From Gigaspora rosea (Eukaryota; Glomeromycota; Glomeromycetes; Diversisporales; Gigasporaceae): a stretch of 64,000 nucleotides of DNA. Every line of letters starts with the position of its first letter. Position 1 is the stretch's first letter. Positions 1 through 10,804 of this stretch are shown piece by piece. The notes under the pieces are model-generated. The model searched no databases and had not been told where the DNA came from. It saw only the letters and a list, made by a program, of their open reading frames with translations. Position numbers and translations under genes: made by a program. The stretch lies in the NCBI GenBank assembly GCA_003550325.1, contig QKWP01002020.1, positions 1-64,000 of the forward strand, in the 5' to 3' direction.

Positions 1-470
1 ATAGTTCATAGTAATTTATCTCTATCTATTTTATTTTTGATATTGACGTTTAAAAATATTAGCTCTTTATTTTTAAATATTTTTAATTAAATTAATCTAT
101 TTTATTATAATTCGAATTATTTCGAATTATTTTGCACTCTTTGTTCATAGTAATTTATCTCTATCTGTTTCATTCTTTAATATTGACGTTTAAAAAATTT
201 TAGCCTTATATTTTCATTATTTTTAATTAATTCAAATTATTTTAACTTAATCCGAATTATTTTGCTTTCATAGTTCATAGTAATTTATCTCAATATATTA
301 CATTCTTGAATATTGACAGTTAAAATATTAGCTCTTTATTTTTAAATATTTTTAATTAAATTAATCCATTTTATTATAATTCGAATTATTTCGAATTATT
401 TTGCACTCTTTGTTCATAGTAATTTATCTCAATCGATTTCGAATTATTTTGAATTATTCTACGTTATATT
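1..470. repeat. Tandem repeat array, period ~130-139 bp
   Basis: The word GTTCATAGTAATTTATCTC starts at 4, 143, 273 and 412, giving spacings of 139, 130 and 139 bp. Units 1 and 3 resemble each other more than unit 2, which hints at a higher-order period of about 269 bp. The units share TATTGACGTTTAAAA-like and TTCGAATTATTT blocks. The array continues off the left edge and decays after 440. It looks like a small satellite; no coding sense is visible. Confidence 0.8.
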
Positions 471-625
471 GCGTAATTTCTTGCATAATATTGCGTAATA
501 ATCTTATGTAATATTTCGTAATTTTATATTTCGCTATATTGCGAAAGTTATTACGTAATATTGCGTTGTTATTACACTTCGTAAATTATTGCGCTATATT
601 TCGCCCTATTAAATTTGCTGATGGT
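470..625. repeat. Low-complexity TATTGCGTAA-type repeats
   Basis: Short degenerate repeats of ATATTGCGTAA and TATTTCG alternate in this stretch. The short open frame that runs through it to about 745 follows the repeat and has no recognisable protein features. Confidence 0.55.
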
Positions 626-837
626 ATAGTGTCTTTAATCGAAATTTATTATATTCAAAATAGTTTTCAAATTTGTTCTATAGGTAATTTTTGGGTTTTT
701 TTACAATTTCTTTCAGAAGTTAGTAAGTTTATTATTATAGAATAAATATATATATAATGGTTAGTAGTTATGTAAACAAACATCATATGATTTACATTAC
801 ACCTGATTAAGAAGTTTGATTAGGTGATACAAACATC

Positions 838-950
838 ACGTTATGTTTATAAGGACCAGTCCAAGGACCGGTCCTTTAACGGTCCCATAGTCCTTATCGG
901 TCCCAGTCCAGGACCGGTTCTGGACTAATCTTTTTCAGGACCGATACAAC
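838..950. repeat. GGACCGGTCC palindrome cluster
   Basis: Several copies of GGACC/GGTCC palindromic words (for example GGACCGGTCC near 866 and AGGACCGGTTC near 910) sit in a locally GC-rich island within AT-rich DNA. It is probably a short fold-back repeat; exact ends are not clear. Confidence 0.5.
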
Positions 951-994
951 CTAATTATTGGTCATCTAGTATATACACTTTTTTCTATAATCAG

Positions 995-1140
995 GGGTCG
1001 GTTAAAGCAGAATTAACTCAATATATGATCTATATACTATATAAATTGGATTCTTGATATCTATATAATAAAAAACTTTCTAACTGCATCAAAATAGTAA
1101 CCCTAACCCTAACTAAATTTCATTCCACTTTAACCGATCC
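995..1140. mobile_element. 146-bp MITE with perfect 10-bp target duplication
   Basis: CTATAATCAG occurs directly before (985-994) and directly after (1141-1150) the element. The ends are inverted: GGGTCGGTTAAAG on the left and CTTTAACCGATCC on the right, 12 of 13 matching. A 9-11 bp duplication is typical of Mutator-type elements, so this is probably a non-autonomous MULE. The interior carries a telomere-like ACCCTAACCCTAAC at about 1099-1112. No ORF. Confidence 0.75.
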
Positions 1141-1150
1141 CTATAATCAG

Positions 1151-2285
1151 TAATTTGAAATATAATGAAGTTTCACATATTTAATGATAGGTTTGTATAA
1201 GTTTATATATATATAGTATTTATATTTATTATAATTATTTATTTTATTTTATTTTTTTTATTATAGTAAAAATAATATTTATGCTTAGATACAATTTAGT
1301 TGTAATTTTTATAGATTTATGAAATTCAAATCATAGTATATATATTTATAATTTCAATACAAATATGTTAATAGGTGTATATAGTGAAATTGGGAAGTAC
1401 CTATAAGATTGGCTTTAGTTGAATAGTGTTCTTGTAATACAGTTGTTTGTTTGAGAATTCTATAGTTATATTGGAAATTATTTTTTTTCAAGGTTTATAT
1501 ATGACCAGTGCAGTCAGTACAATGCAATTTAAATCTCAAAGCAGAACAGAGCATCCAGAGTTTTATATACTTTTTATAGCTTTTAGTACTAGTCTACAAT
1601 TTATTATCTAGGTTAATCATATTAACTATTTTAATAGGGTTAAAATAAATTTATTTATATTATGCAATACAGATAATATATAATTTTATTAAGCTACTCT
1701 AATTTTTTTTCTTATTTTTTATTTAACATTCTTTTATAGAGAGCTTGAACTTTTGTACATTTCTGCATCTTGTTGAGCACTTGTGGTTTCTGCTTCAAAA
1801 AATTGATCCTCCAGATAATCCTTTACCTAGGTGTGTAAGTAGTTCTTCTCTCTTTCTTTATTTGATTTATCTTGATCAGTAGTATTATTGCACATTTCTG
1901 TATCTTTGTTAACAGAGTTCAAATTTGCTTTTTACGTTATTTTAATTAGATAAAAAAGAAGGTTTAAATTAATTAATTTTTCTTGAAATTAATAGTGAGT
2001 AGTATAGAATTAATTACAAGTAATAATACTATCTAACAAATAGGTAAGAAAATATAAAGTTATAAAAATGCTGAAAAGCAAAAATAATGAAATAACTAAT
2101 TTATTAATATGATCAAATTTAGACTCTTGAATTATAATGATATGTATCAGAATTTCATTAATTTAAAACATATTATAAATTATTAATATGATAAATAATA
2201 ATATAGTTTGACAGGAATTTAAATTAATTATATTAATAAATTAACTAAATTTTCTCTGTAGCTCAAATACAGTATTTCAAATATA
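1151..2285. other. AT-rich intergenic DNA with a weak minus-strand coding-like patch
   Basis: No gene could be supported. On the minus strand around 1735-1960 there is a charged, low-complexity open stretch broken by at least one frame change; it may be a remnant of a decayed gene. The rest is AT-rich DNA with short runs. Confidence 0.4.
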
Positions 2286-2313
2286 TACCGTATTTTTTTG
2301 AAAATAAGCTACC
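2286..2313 (+). repeat. Left TIR of the pogo-type transposon
   Basis: 28-bp end beginning TACCGTATTTTT and ending AATAAGCTACC; pairs with 7257-7284 at 25 of 28 positions. Confidence 0.75.
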
Positions 2314-3247
2314 TTTTTTGGCTAATTTTGAATACAAAAAAATAGGAGGTGGCTTATTTTCAGAATTAAAAATTTATAGGGATTTTAAATTTAACAAAGG
2401 GGTAGCTTATTTTCAGATTTAAAATCTAAAAAATCCAAAAAGGTAATGATAAGTGCGTGTTGTGCTCCGTAGCGCCCCAAATATTGGATATGCATATAAA
2501 TGAATATAGTATGCATAGTAGAAATTAAAATGGTATGTACCGGTATAGTTTGTAAAAAAATTCTTTAAAAAATTTTACCATAACCTATACCAACTCTACA
2601 TGAAAAAGGCGCCTTAAATATATTTTGTAACTGATAATATGGCTCACCCTAATCCTAACTACCGGCATTAAAAGGGGATTACGTAAATTTTTAAATATTG
2701 CTAACCATACACTTTTTTTGTTTTTATCTATACACACATTACTTAGATATTTCTGTAGTACACCATATAAATACAGTACGTATGTACATACATCCAGTAT
2801 ATACAACATATTAGATATGAACAGGGACATGTTCTCGAGATGTACTCTGTGAAACCTCTACAAAGCCCAGTTTAGAAATAAAAGGTCTGTTTCTTTAGAG
2901 TGCACGTTTTTTTAAATATCTTTTTTAATGCAAAGTCATGTTTTCTTGACTTTATTAGATTTTGATGACCTTTTTTTTTTAAAAAAAAATTGATTATAAT
3001 TAGGCCGCAAAGTAGTCTATAGGAGTAAAATGAGATTTGATCGAACCTTGATAAGAAAAGTTGAATGCACTTGAGTTAATTGAACTTTGATAAGAAAAAA
3101 ATGGCAATGTATCTCAAGTGTCAGCAGATACATTATACAAAAACATTACCAGTATTTGCTTCTGACGAAAGGAAAACACTATCAGAAGCTTTTTATAAAA
3201 CACTAATTTCCCAACATAAAAATCTAGTAGAAAGGTACAACTATTAT

Positions 3248-4553
3248 GAACAAACAAAGAAATTCCTACACTAATGAAGAAAAGCGTAAAGTCGTAGACT
3301 TGGCTTGCCGTACTTCAAATACAAATACAGCGAATCACTATTCCCTGGACTTAACGATGGTTGGCTGATAGGTTCAAAAATTTTCTCAAGACCCCTATCC
3401 TCAAAAGAAATTACAAAGTGGTGGTTCTGGTCGGCATGCATATTTTCCCGAAGAGGAAGCACAGCTTTATGGGTGGGTTATATCTGTTCGCCAGGATGGT
3501 TTGGCTGTTACGTATCTAAATTTAAGAGTAAAAATGGCTGAAATTTTAAGTAAATGTGCTAAGCATAAAGGGCTGTAATTAGCAATTTTAAGTTCTCACC
3601 TCGATGGCTTGCTGGTTTTTTAAAATGCCATGACCTTTCTCTATGACACAAAACCAAAATCGCGCAAAAGCTACCTGCAGACCTTGAAGAAAATTTGCTC
3701 AACTTTCACCGATTTGTTATCTGTCTTCGCCAAAAAAATGAATATCCCCTTAAGATGATTGCAAACATGGATGAAACTCCAGTTTGGTTTGATATTACTG
3801 GTAGTTTGACCATAAATCCAAAAGGTGCGAAAACTGTTCATGTACGAACAACAGGAAATGATAAAAATTGTTTTACAGTTGTCTTGAAATGTTTGCTAAT
3901 GGTACAAGGTTCTCTCCGGTTATTAGTTTTAAAGAAAAGATTTGGCCTGCTAATACTCCCTCACCTCTAGCTGGTGTGGTCGTTTGGTTTCACAAAAAGG
4001 GGTGGATGGATAAATCAGGAATGAAGAATTGGATAAGATATTGGAATAGTATATGGCCAGGATTTCGTAATTCAAGAACGATGCTTGTTTTAGATTCATT
4101 TGCTGCATACATTACTGATGAAACTAAGACTGCATTTCATTCAGAAAATACTGATTTAGCTGTAATCCCTAGGGTCTTACTAGCATGTGCCAGCCTCTTG
4201 ACATTTGTATTAACAAACATTTCAAGGATAAGCTTCGCGGCTATTGGCATAAATGGATAGCAGATAGTGGTAATAGTTTAACCAAGGGTGGAAATTTAAG
4301 ACGCGCTAATTTGAGCACAGTATATCACTGGGTCCTGAATGCTTAGAATGATATTTCCAATGAAATTATCGTCCGGGCATTCAAAAAATGCGGAATTTCG
4401 AATTGTCTATCTGGAAGTGATGATCATTTTATCTATAACGACAAGAATAAAGCAAGTTCTAATAAAAATTCCGATGATTATGAGAATGGAAGTAAAGTAG
4501 AGTTTGACGATAATGAGAAATCTGATGAGGATGAGGAATCCTGTAAAAATTAG
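3248..4553 (+). pseudogene. pogo/Tigger-like DDE transposase remnant
   Basis: Reading across three frames gives an ordered set of pogo transposase features. A CENP-B/psq-like helix-turn-helix start lies at about 3248-3370 (RNSYTNEEKRKVVDLA), followed by a linker with GWVISVRQDGLAVTYLN near 3470-3530. Three acidic motifs follow: NMDETPVWF (Asp codon 3770), MLVLDSFAAYIT (Asp codon 4092) and QPLDICINKHFK (Asp codon 4200). The C-terminal part has KKCGISNCLSGSDDH and an acidic tail ending at the TAG at 4551. The implied length, about 430 residues, is normal for the family. At least four frame changes or stops break it, so it cannot make an active enzyme. It lies inside TIRs 2286/7284 in the expected orientation. 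Confidence 0.75.
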
Positions 4554-5216
4554 AGTTCAAAACAATTTAATAATTGGCCAGAATGTTATGTCGTAATTTC
4601 ATAAATTTCACAAGGTAAGGATTAGATTTTTTTTATTTTATTGCATTTTTTTTTAACTAAAAATTAATTCGATATTTCTGTATCCATTTAATAGACCCTT
4701 TTTTTTATTCTTTACGAGAGATAGATGGGGATAATTTTAGGTTTTAATATTGTAATCAGATGGTTATAATCCGTTAATATAGTCATTCATAATCCGTTAA
4801 TATAGTCATAATAAATAAAAATTTAATGATTTTATAATTGCTATTGAATACATTCAAATTCGTTAAACAATATCGGTTATTCGTACAGTATTAAGTTTTA
4901 TATAAAAAATTGAGTTTATTGACCGATTTGAATTTATATAATACACTAATATTTAATCATGCCCAATACTATTTAAGAGGATACTGGTAAATTGATTTAT
5001 TTAAAAGTATCCGATATCATTCAAGTAATCTTTAACTTATTAGGGTGCTTTGTAGTATTGTACAATATTGTTTTTTTAATTTAAAAATACAAGTTTCTAT
5101 AAAATTAATTTTTAATCTATATTAGTGATAATACTATAAATACCGTATTGTGTGATTCATACCGGTATGTTAAAAATTATTAGCCATCCTCGATCTTAAA
5201 TTCAGATCTGATATAA
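4554..5216. other. AT-rich 3' part of the pogo-type transposon
   Basis: No coding signal. A repeated AATCCGTTAATATAGTCAT word occurs twice near 4767-4810. Otherwise it is simple AT-rich DNA between the transposase remnant and the nested palindromic element. Confidence 0.4.
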
Positions 5217-6091
5217 ATAACGAGTCATGCTTAAATGGCTATCCATTTTACATTTGTACTAAATTTAGTACAATATAAAAAAATATTTTTTGAGCCATCT
5301 ATTTAATAAATTTTATTCAAACTTTACTCAAATAAATTTTGATATTAGACTAAAATTTGTGTACAATTTGAAAAATATTTATTAATAAAATTTTTTTATA
5401 AATTAGGTTTAAAACTATTGTTTTTTTTGAAAATTTTCCGTACTTAATTTAGTACAGTAATAAAAATTAATTTTGCTAAAAATTTTTGATAAAATTGTAA
5501 AAATATAAAATTTTTAGATTATATTGGTTCTAATTTAATTGTAAAAAAATTATTTTATTTAAAAAATAATTTTTTAAAATAGTTTATATAAGCCTGTTTT
5601 ATGGTAATACAAGTCTAAATATAGTTAGTCTATTTCTATATTTGTATAGTAAATCATATGATTTTATTAATAAATTTTATAAAAAAATTACTAAACTTAA
5701 ATTTCTTATAACTTTTTATCTACTGATCCAATTTTAATGATTTTACTACTATTAAAATCAGAAAAGCTAGCTCTACAACATATTAATATTTGAAAGAAAT
5801 TTAATCAAAAATTTTACTATTATATTTTTTTTAAAAAATTTGACTAAAACTTTAATATTAAAAAAATATCCAAATAATTTTATTATTTCTAATATATTGT
5901 ATATTAATATAATCTATTAAAAATTTTATAATTAATAATTTATTTAATTAAAACTAAGTTTTAGGATTAAATATACTATAGTTTAAATAATAAAAATAAA
6001 TAAAAAATAAATAAAATATATTTTAGTTAATTTTTTTTAAAACTTAATTATTGAATTTTATATTGAATTATTATATAAATCTTTAAAAATC

Positions 6092-6209
6092 TATAACTTT
6101 TGATCCACTAATCCAATTTAGATAATTTAACTATCAAAATGATTCTCTCAATGAGATAATCATTTTGATAGTTAATTATTTAAATTGGATTAGTGGATCA
6201 AAAGTTATA
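6092..6209. repeat. 118-bp near-perfect inverted repeat (hairpin)
   Basis: TATAACTTTTGATCCACTAA at the left is mirrored by TTAGTGGATCAAAAGTTATA at the right, with the arms meeting at CTCTCAATGAGAT. The same arm sequence, diverged, forms the TIRs of an ~860-bp element at 57230-58092, so this hairpin is probably that family reduced to its two ends. Confidence 0.8.
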
Positions 6210-6781
6210 GGCCTTTTATTATTAAAATTGTAATGTTATACAAGAACATATTAGTACTTTATTCAGTACTATAACTTTTTTTTTTATATAATAACTTTAA
6301 ATAAAATTTTACAGACTTTTTTGTAATTGTTATACCAAGTTACTTGTTTAATAGCACAAAGCAGCAAGTAATTTTAATTAGTTAACTTTTACAAAAACTA
6401 AAATTTTTTAGATATTTATTAATTTTTTTTAAAAAATTAAACAAATTTGAATTTTTTAAAAAAATATTAAATCAAAAAATTATAATATATTTTTTTAAAA
6501 AGATGTTTTATATATACTTAGTTATTATATATATTTTTTTGATTACTTATTAATATGTAAAAATTTGAGCTATTGTATTTAATTAAAGTGTATAAAAATG
6601 GCATATTATGTTTAATAAAATTATCAATATATAAAATTTTTTAAACTTGCAAAATAAAGCTTTTGTTGAATTAGCTAACTTTTAAATATACCAAAATAAA
6701 GTATAAATATATATTTATATATTATATAAATTTAATTTAAAGTTAATAAGAAAAATTTTTCAAAATTTAAATTTTATAACT

Positions 6782-6914
6782 GTACTAAATTTAGTATTTT
6801 GTACTAAATTTAGTATTTTGTACTAAATTTAGTATTTTGTACTAAATTTAGTATTTTGTACTAAATTTAGTATTTTGTACTAAATTTAGTATCTTGTACT
6901 AAATTTAGTATAGC
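6782..6914. repeat. 19-bp tandem repeat, seven copies
   Basis: GTACTAAATTTAGTATTTT repeats at 6782, 6801, 6820, 6839, 6858, 6877 and 6896. Each unit contains the 14-bp palindrome TACTAAATTTAGTA, which is also present singly near the other end of the host element (about 5258). Confidence 0.9.
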
Positions 6915-7287
6915 AAACAGATAGCTATTAAGCATAACGTTATACCAGTATTTAATACTAGGACATTATTGCATCTGGGACTATTGGAACTATATTATTT
7001 AATGAAAGATTAACAAAGAAAAACCACCACTGTCCTATCCATGTAGTACCGGTATATAATAAATACAGAAATAAAAAAAAATACAAATGGAGAAATACCG
7101 GTACCTTATCTGATTAAATCAATTACCCGGGTAGCTTATTTTCGAAATTTAAATTTTTACTATAGTGATAAGTATTGAAAAAAAGGGGTAGCTTATTTTT
7201 GGAAAATAAAATTTTATAAATTTTGGATCTAAAATAAGAGGGTAGCTTTTTTCGGAGGTAGCTTATTTTCGGAAAAATATGGTATTC

Positions 7288-7493
7288 TTTTTATCTTTTA
7301 TATCATTCATCACTATTCTCACTCTTTTTGCTCTATCTAGTTCTTGTTGAGTTTCTTTATTGGCTTTATTTTTTTTTATTTGGGTTAAATTTTTAGAAAA
7401 CTTATCAAATTTTTTTGCTAATTTCTCTAGATCATCATTTCTGCATTTTTTATCTTTAGAAGCTTGCTTATTATCACTTGTTTTTAAAGTACT
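7288..7493 (-). pseudogene. Charged coiled-coil exon fragment next to the transposon end
   Basis: The minus strand is open for about 69 codons from a possible acceptor (AATTAG) at about 7494 down into the transposon TIR. It encodes a Lys/Asp/Glu-rich helix-like peptide containing KCRNDDLEKLAKKFDKF and ANKETQQELDRAKRVR. The frame ends only inside the TIR, so the transposon seems to have landed in, or beside, a coding exon. I recognise no family. Confidence 0.4.
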
Positions 7494-7499
7494 CTAATT

Positions 7500-8284
7500 A
7501 GGATTACTTCACTCAATGATATTGCAAAGGATGCATACCAATTTTTTAAGCTTTACCAATTCTACTGCTACTGAGAATATAGTTGGCATCAAGTAGCCTC
7601 AAATACATTTAGATACCTACCTAAAAGATCAATACAATATTGACATTTAAACTTTTAATGTTATTAAACTATTATATGCATCTCTCTTAAGTTGAAAAGT
7701 AGCAGTATTGCCTTCAATAGTACTTGGGTTTTAAATTTAGCCAGTAAAAATACCAAAAGCAGGTGATATGAAAAGGTTGTGAACAGTAGAAAAATTATTT
7801 AGTATTTGGAAATTCAAGAGAGTATTTTGTTCTATAAGATGATGAAAAAAAGGTAGGTTAATGTATGATCATATTATATACTTAACAAATATATTTTTTC
7901 TAATTATATTAATTAAGCTGTATAAGGTTTTTATTTTATATGTAATTCATTATTGACAAAAGCAAATTGACCAACTATTAATGATATGTTAGATTAGAAA
8001 ATTTCTTTGCCTAATATTGTTTTATTAAATCTAAAGATTTTAAACTTGTATTCTGTATAATTATTAGTACCAGTTCTGTAAATATCAGTACTGTTGTTGC
8101 AATTAAGAGATCCCAAAAATTTTTAATGAACAATACTGTACAAAAGATAAAAGACAGTATTTATTAACTTTATATTTTATGATTTATAATTTTTTTAGAA
8201 ATAAAGTTAATCAAGAAAGTAAAATCAAGTACTTATATAGGCAAAAAGTATTTTTATTTATTTATTTTACTTTATTATTATTCT
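7500..8284. other. No supported gene; weak minus-strand coding-like traces
   Basis: Minus-strand reading gives scattered protein-like stretches around 7650-7850 with stops between them. They may be remnants of the minus-strand element that resumes at 16050 beyond LINE-1, but no motif supports this. The right end is TTTATT-type low complexity. Confidence 0.3.
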
Positions 8285-8509
8285 ATCTTTATTATTATTA
8301 ATTATTAAACTCTCTCCTGTACATCATCAAAAATCGGAAATAAACAAACAGTAGAGATAAAACACAAAACTCGTACTACAAGCCTAACTGTTACAGTGAT
8401 ATTTGGGCCTTGCCCACCTCACACAACACAAACTCTAACTATATTAAGGAAAAGGAATAACTCCGCAGCCTTCGCAATACCAACTTCCTTCAAAAACCTG
8501 TTGCCGACT

Positions 8510-10804
8510 ATGTCGGCAACAACACCACTACATGAACCCGTCAACAACGACACAAGAGAAAACCAGATACCAATGGAAACCGATATAGAAGACGACCAAT
8601 ACTCCAACGAACAACCTAACAAAAAAAATTGTAACCGTCATACCACCCACTCGATAGAAACTTCCAATAACCTTTACGCGACTTTACTCTCAGACCCATC
8701 ACTCGAAAAAATTCACCCAGAAAGTGGCAATCCCAGTTTACCCCCATCAATCCCAGAAATGACGTCACATGACGATCACTCATCAAAACAACCCACTTTA
8801 GTCAAACCCCCAACCCAGAACCCGATCCCACCACCCCAATTTGTACTCCAACAAAATATTCCCACGCAGAATGATTCCGACACCTCAAAACAACCCATTC
8901 TAGTCAAGCCCCCGACCCAGGACCTGATCCCACCATCCCAAATTGTATCCCAACAAAATACTCCCACGCAGGTTGAATCCGGCACCTCCAATACTATGGA
9001 AATCGACTTAGATCAGGACCCCGACCTCGGAAAGGACACCTCATCAACCGGAACCATTACAGAATCTGAAGATATCCCAAAAACCTATAGTCAAGTACTC
9101 ATAGGACCGGGCACCTCTACCACCACCCGACGCATCCAACACCCTGATCTCATTAGAACTATCAAAACTTGGACCGAATCGATCCGGCTTACTTTATCCG
9201 ACATGAAGACAGATCTCTTCGATCAAAACCTTTGGACCAAAGACAAGATCATCGAGGCCTTTGCAACGCCCCCACTCCTTGAACAACTTATTAAACATAA
9301 ACTACAAACCAAACCAACCTTAGAAACTATCCCTCCTGCCATAGAAGCTAAACTATTCCACAAAGACCGGGCCTTTTTCCGGACCTTTACCAGGCGACAC
9401 GACACCCGTCCCCCACATCAACGGCAATTCATCACCCTGCTGAATGATGCTACAGAAAAATTTAGAAAACAAAAAGAAGCTTACGTTATTAACAAAATCA
9501 ACCGAGACCAAATCTTTGATCTACTCAGAAAGAAACTAGCAATTGACTTCTGGACAAACGAGGAATTCACCAACTTAGACCCATATGAAATTGCCCGTTA
9601 CACACTATAAATAGAGGGCTTCGCAAAAAACAAAATCTGTCTAGAATTCGATGCCCTACGAAAATTAATAGCCAACATCAAAACGAATTTGCTACAAAAA
9701 TTGCCAGACACACCTGACGGGATGGACAAACAACTTAAAGATGCTCTACCTTTCTCAATTCCACTAGAAGACAGTAGACAAATTCGAGCTGTCGCTATTA
9801 CCATACACCAAGCCTTCACCTTCGACCTCCTCCCCGAAACATACATCGCTGATAACAGGACTTCCCTACCAGCACACCCAGCCGACCTGAATGAAGCAAC
9901 CAAAAGCATCTTTCCAATAACTACACAAGATAAACTAAAAAAGTTAGGACAACACAAACGGAGTCTTCAGGAGTACTACATTTTTAGTCGTATACCCTCT
10001 ACATACTTCGCCCTACCGCCGAAAAAACCTCCATTACCACTAACCCCCCAAGACCTCACCCCTCAAATACAAAGGCTATTTCCTTTCTATCCTACAAGTG
10101 GTGACCACTTTCGAGAAAATGTTAGACGCCTAAGGGCGGTATACACTTTCCACACCCTACCTAATGACTACTTAATTAGCAAAAAAAGACTACCGGCGAA
10201 CCCGGAACAACTCGGCCTAAAGGATTTCTCCTATCCTATCACTAATATGGAAACTCTACTAAACTTCTTCCAAATACTTCCTAAATTCTATGCGAGACCA
10301 GACCCTCTTCCAAAAGCTTACGTCTCTTTTAATTACTCTGAAAAACTGGACCTCCCACTTGACCCAACCCAGGTGACAAAAGTAAACTTGACGCTACCTA
10401 TTAAAACGCCGAAAGAGCTGACAATTGCTGCCCGAGCCTTGAGACAACATTACTTCTTCCAATCGATCCCCAGTGAATGGATCGAAATACCTCCCCCGGA
10501 AGTCTCCTCAGATAACCTTCCCAAACTACCATTCAACAACGAACAAATTAACAAACACATAAAAGAAAGGGTCACCTCCCCTTCCATAACCTTTCCTATT
10601 ACTAAACAACCCGATGTCCCAAAGGCAATTGAACTTCTGAGAGAGTTCTTCACTTTTGACTTCCTCCCTGACATACTATTCAACGTCACCACTTTAACTC
10701 CTCCAAGTTGGAACCTCTTTGGAAAGCACCCCCCACCGACAGAAGACATCGACATGACTCCATCAGAGTCAAACGAAAACAACTCTACCCTTATCAATGA
10801 GTGA
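8510..10804 (+). CDS. LINE-1 ORF1 (gag-like), one in-frame stop
   Basis: The first ATG is at 8510; the frame is open upstream to 8396 without an ATG. It would encode about 764 residues but has a single in-frame TAA at 9608-9610, after which the same frame is open to 10804. Residues 1-170 are Pro/Thr/Gln/Asn-rich and hold a duplicated ~35-residue block (KQPTLVKPPTQNPIPPPQF, then KQPILVKPPTQDLIPPSQI). Residues ~410-730 form about six degenerate repeats of 50-65 residues, each with an FPIT-like start and an LR..Y.F..LP..Y-like core (for example near 9740, 9905, 10070, 10222, 10386 and 10582). No CCHC knuckle is visible. The presumed role is RNA binding and particle assembly, as for other LINE ORF1 proteins; that is inference. 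Its stop overlaps the ORF2 start by 8 nt. Confidence 0.75.
8772..8990 (+). repeat. ~108-bp in-frame tandem duplication in ORF1
   Basis: Two consecutive copies encode TLVKPPTQNPIPPPQF... and ILVKPPTQDLIPPSQI...; the DNA copies share blocks such as CAAAACAACCCA and CCCACGCAG. This lengthens the proline-rich N-terminal region by one unit. Confidence 0.8.

Larger units (their letters stand above)
5217..6943. mobile_element. Nested palindromic element, ~1.7 kb, no ORF
   Basis: The left end (ATAACGAGTCATGCTTAAA, then GGCTATC) is matched by an inverted right end (GATAGCTATTAAGCAT, then AACGTTAT). Just inside both ends is the palindrome TACTAAATTTAGTA; the right side carries it as a 7-copy 19-bp tandem array. 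The interior is very AT-rich and contains a 118-bp hairpin at 6092-6209. I see no clear target duplication and no protein, so it is a non-autonomous fold-back-type element inserted in the pogo-type transposon. Ends are approximate. Confidence 0.55.
2286..7284 (+). mobile_element. pogo-group DNA transposon, ~5.0 kb, decayed, with nested insertion
   Basis: The left end (2286-2313) starts TACCGTATTTTTTTGAAAAT and runs into AAGCTACC. The right end (7257-7284) is its inverted complement with 25 of 28 positions matching. Reading the outer TA at each end as the duplicated target gives a TA site, as expected for Tc1/mariner/pogo. Extra subterminal copies of GTAGCTTATTTT lie at about 2347, 2399, 7133, 7189 and 7238. 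A broken DDE transposase sits on the plus strand at 3248-4553. About 1.7 kb of the length is a second element (5217-6943). The same TIR word ends two ~310-bp MITEs at 34972-35279 and 56014-56332, so this may be the autonomous-type relative of that family. Confidence 0.72.

Noticed and set aside
1098-1112. Telomere or chromosome end
   Set aside because: Only two and a half ACCCTA units inside a MITE; interstitial, not a telomere.
6782-6914. Regular repeats resembling a CRISPR array
   Set aside because: The 19-bp units are directly abutting with no unique spacers, and the context is eukaryotic.
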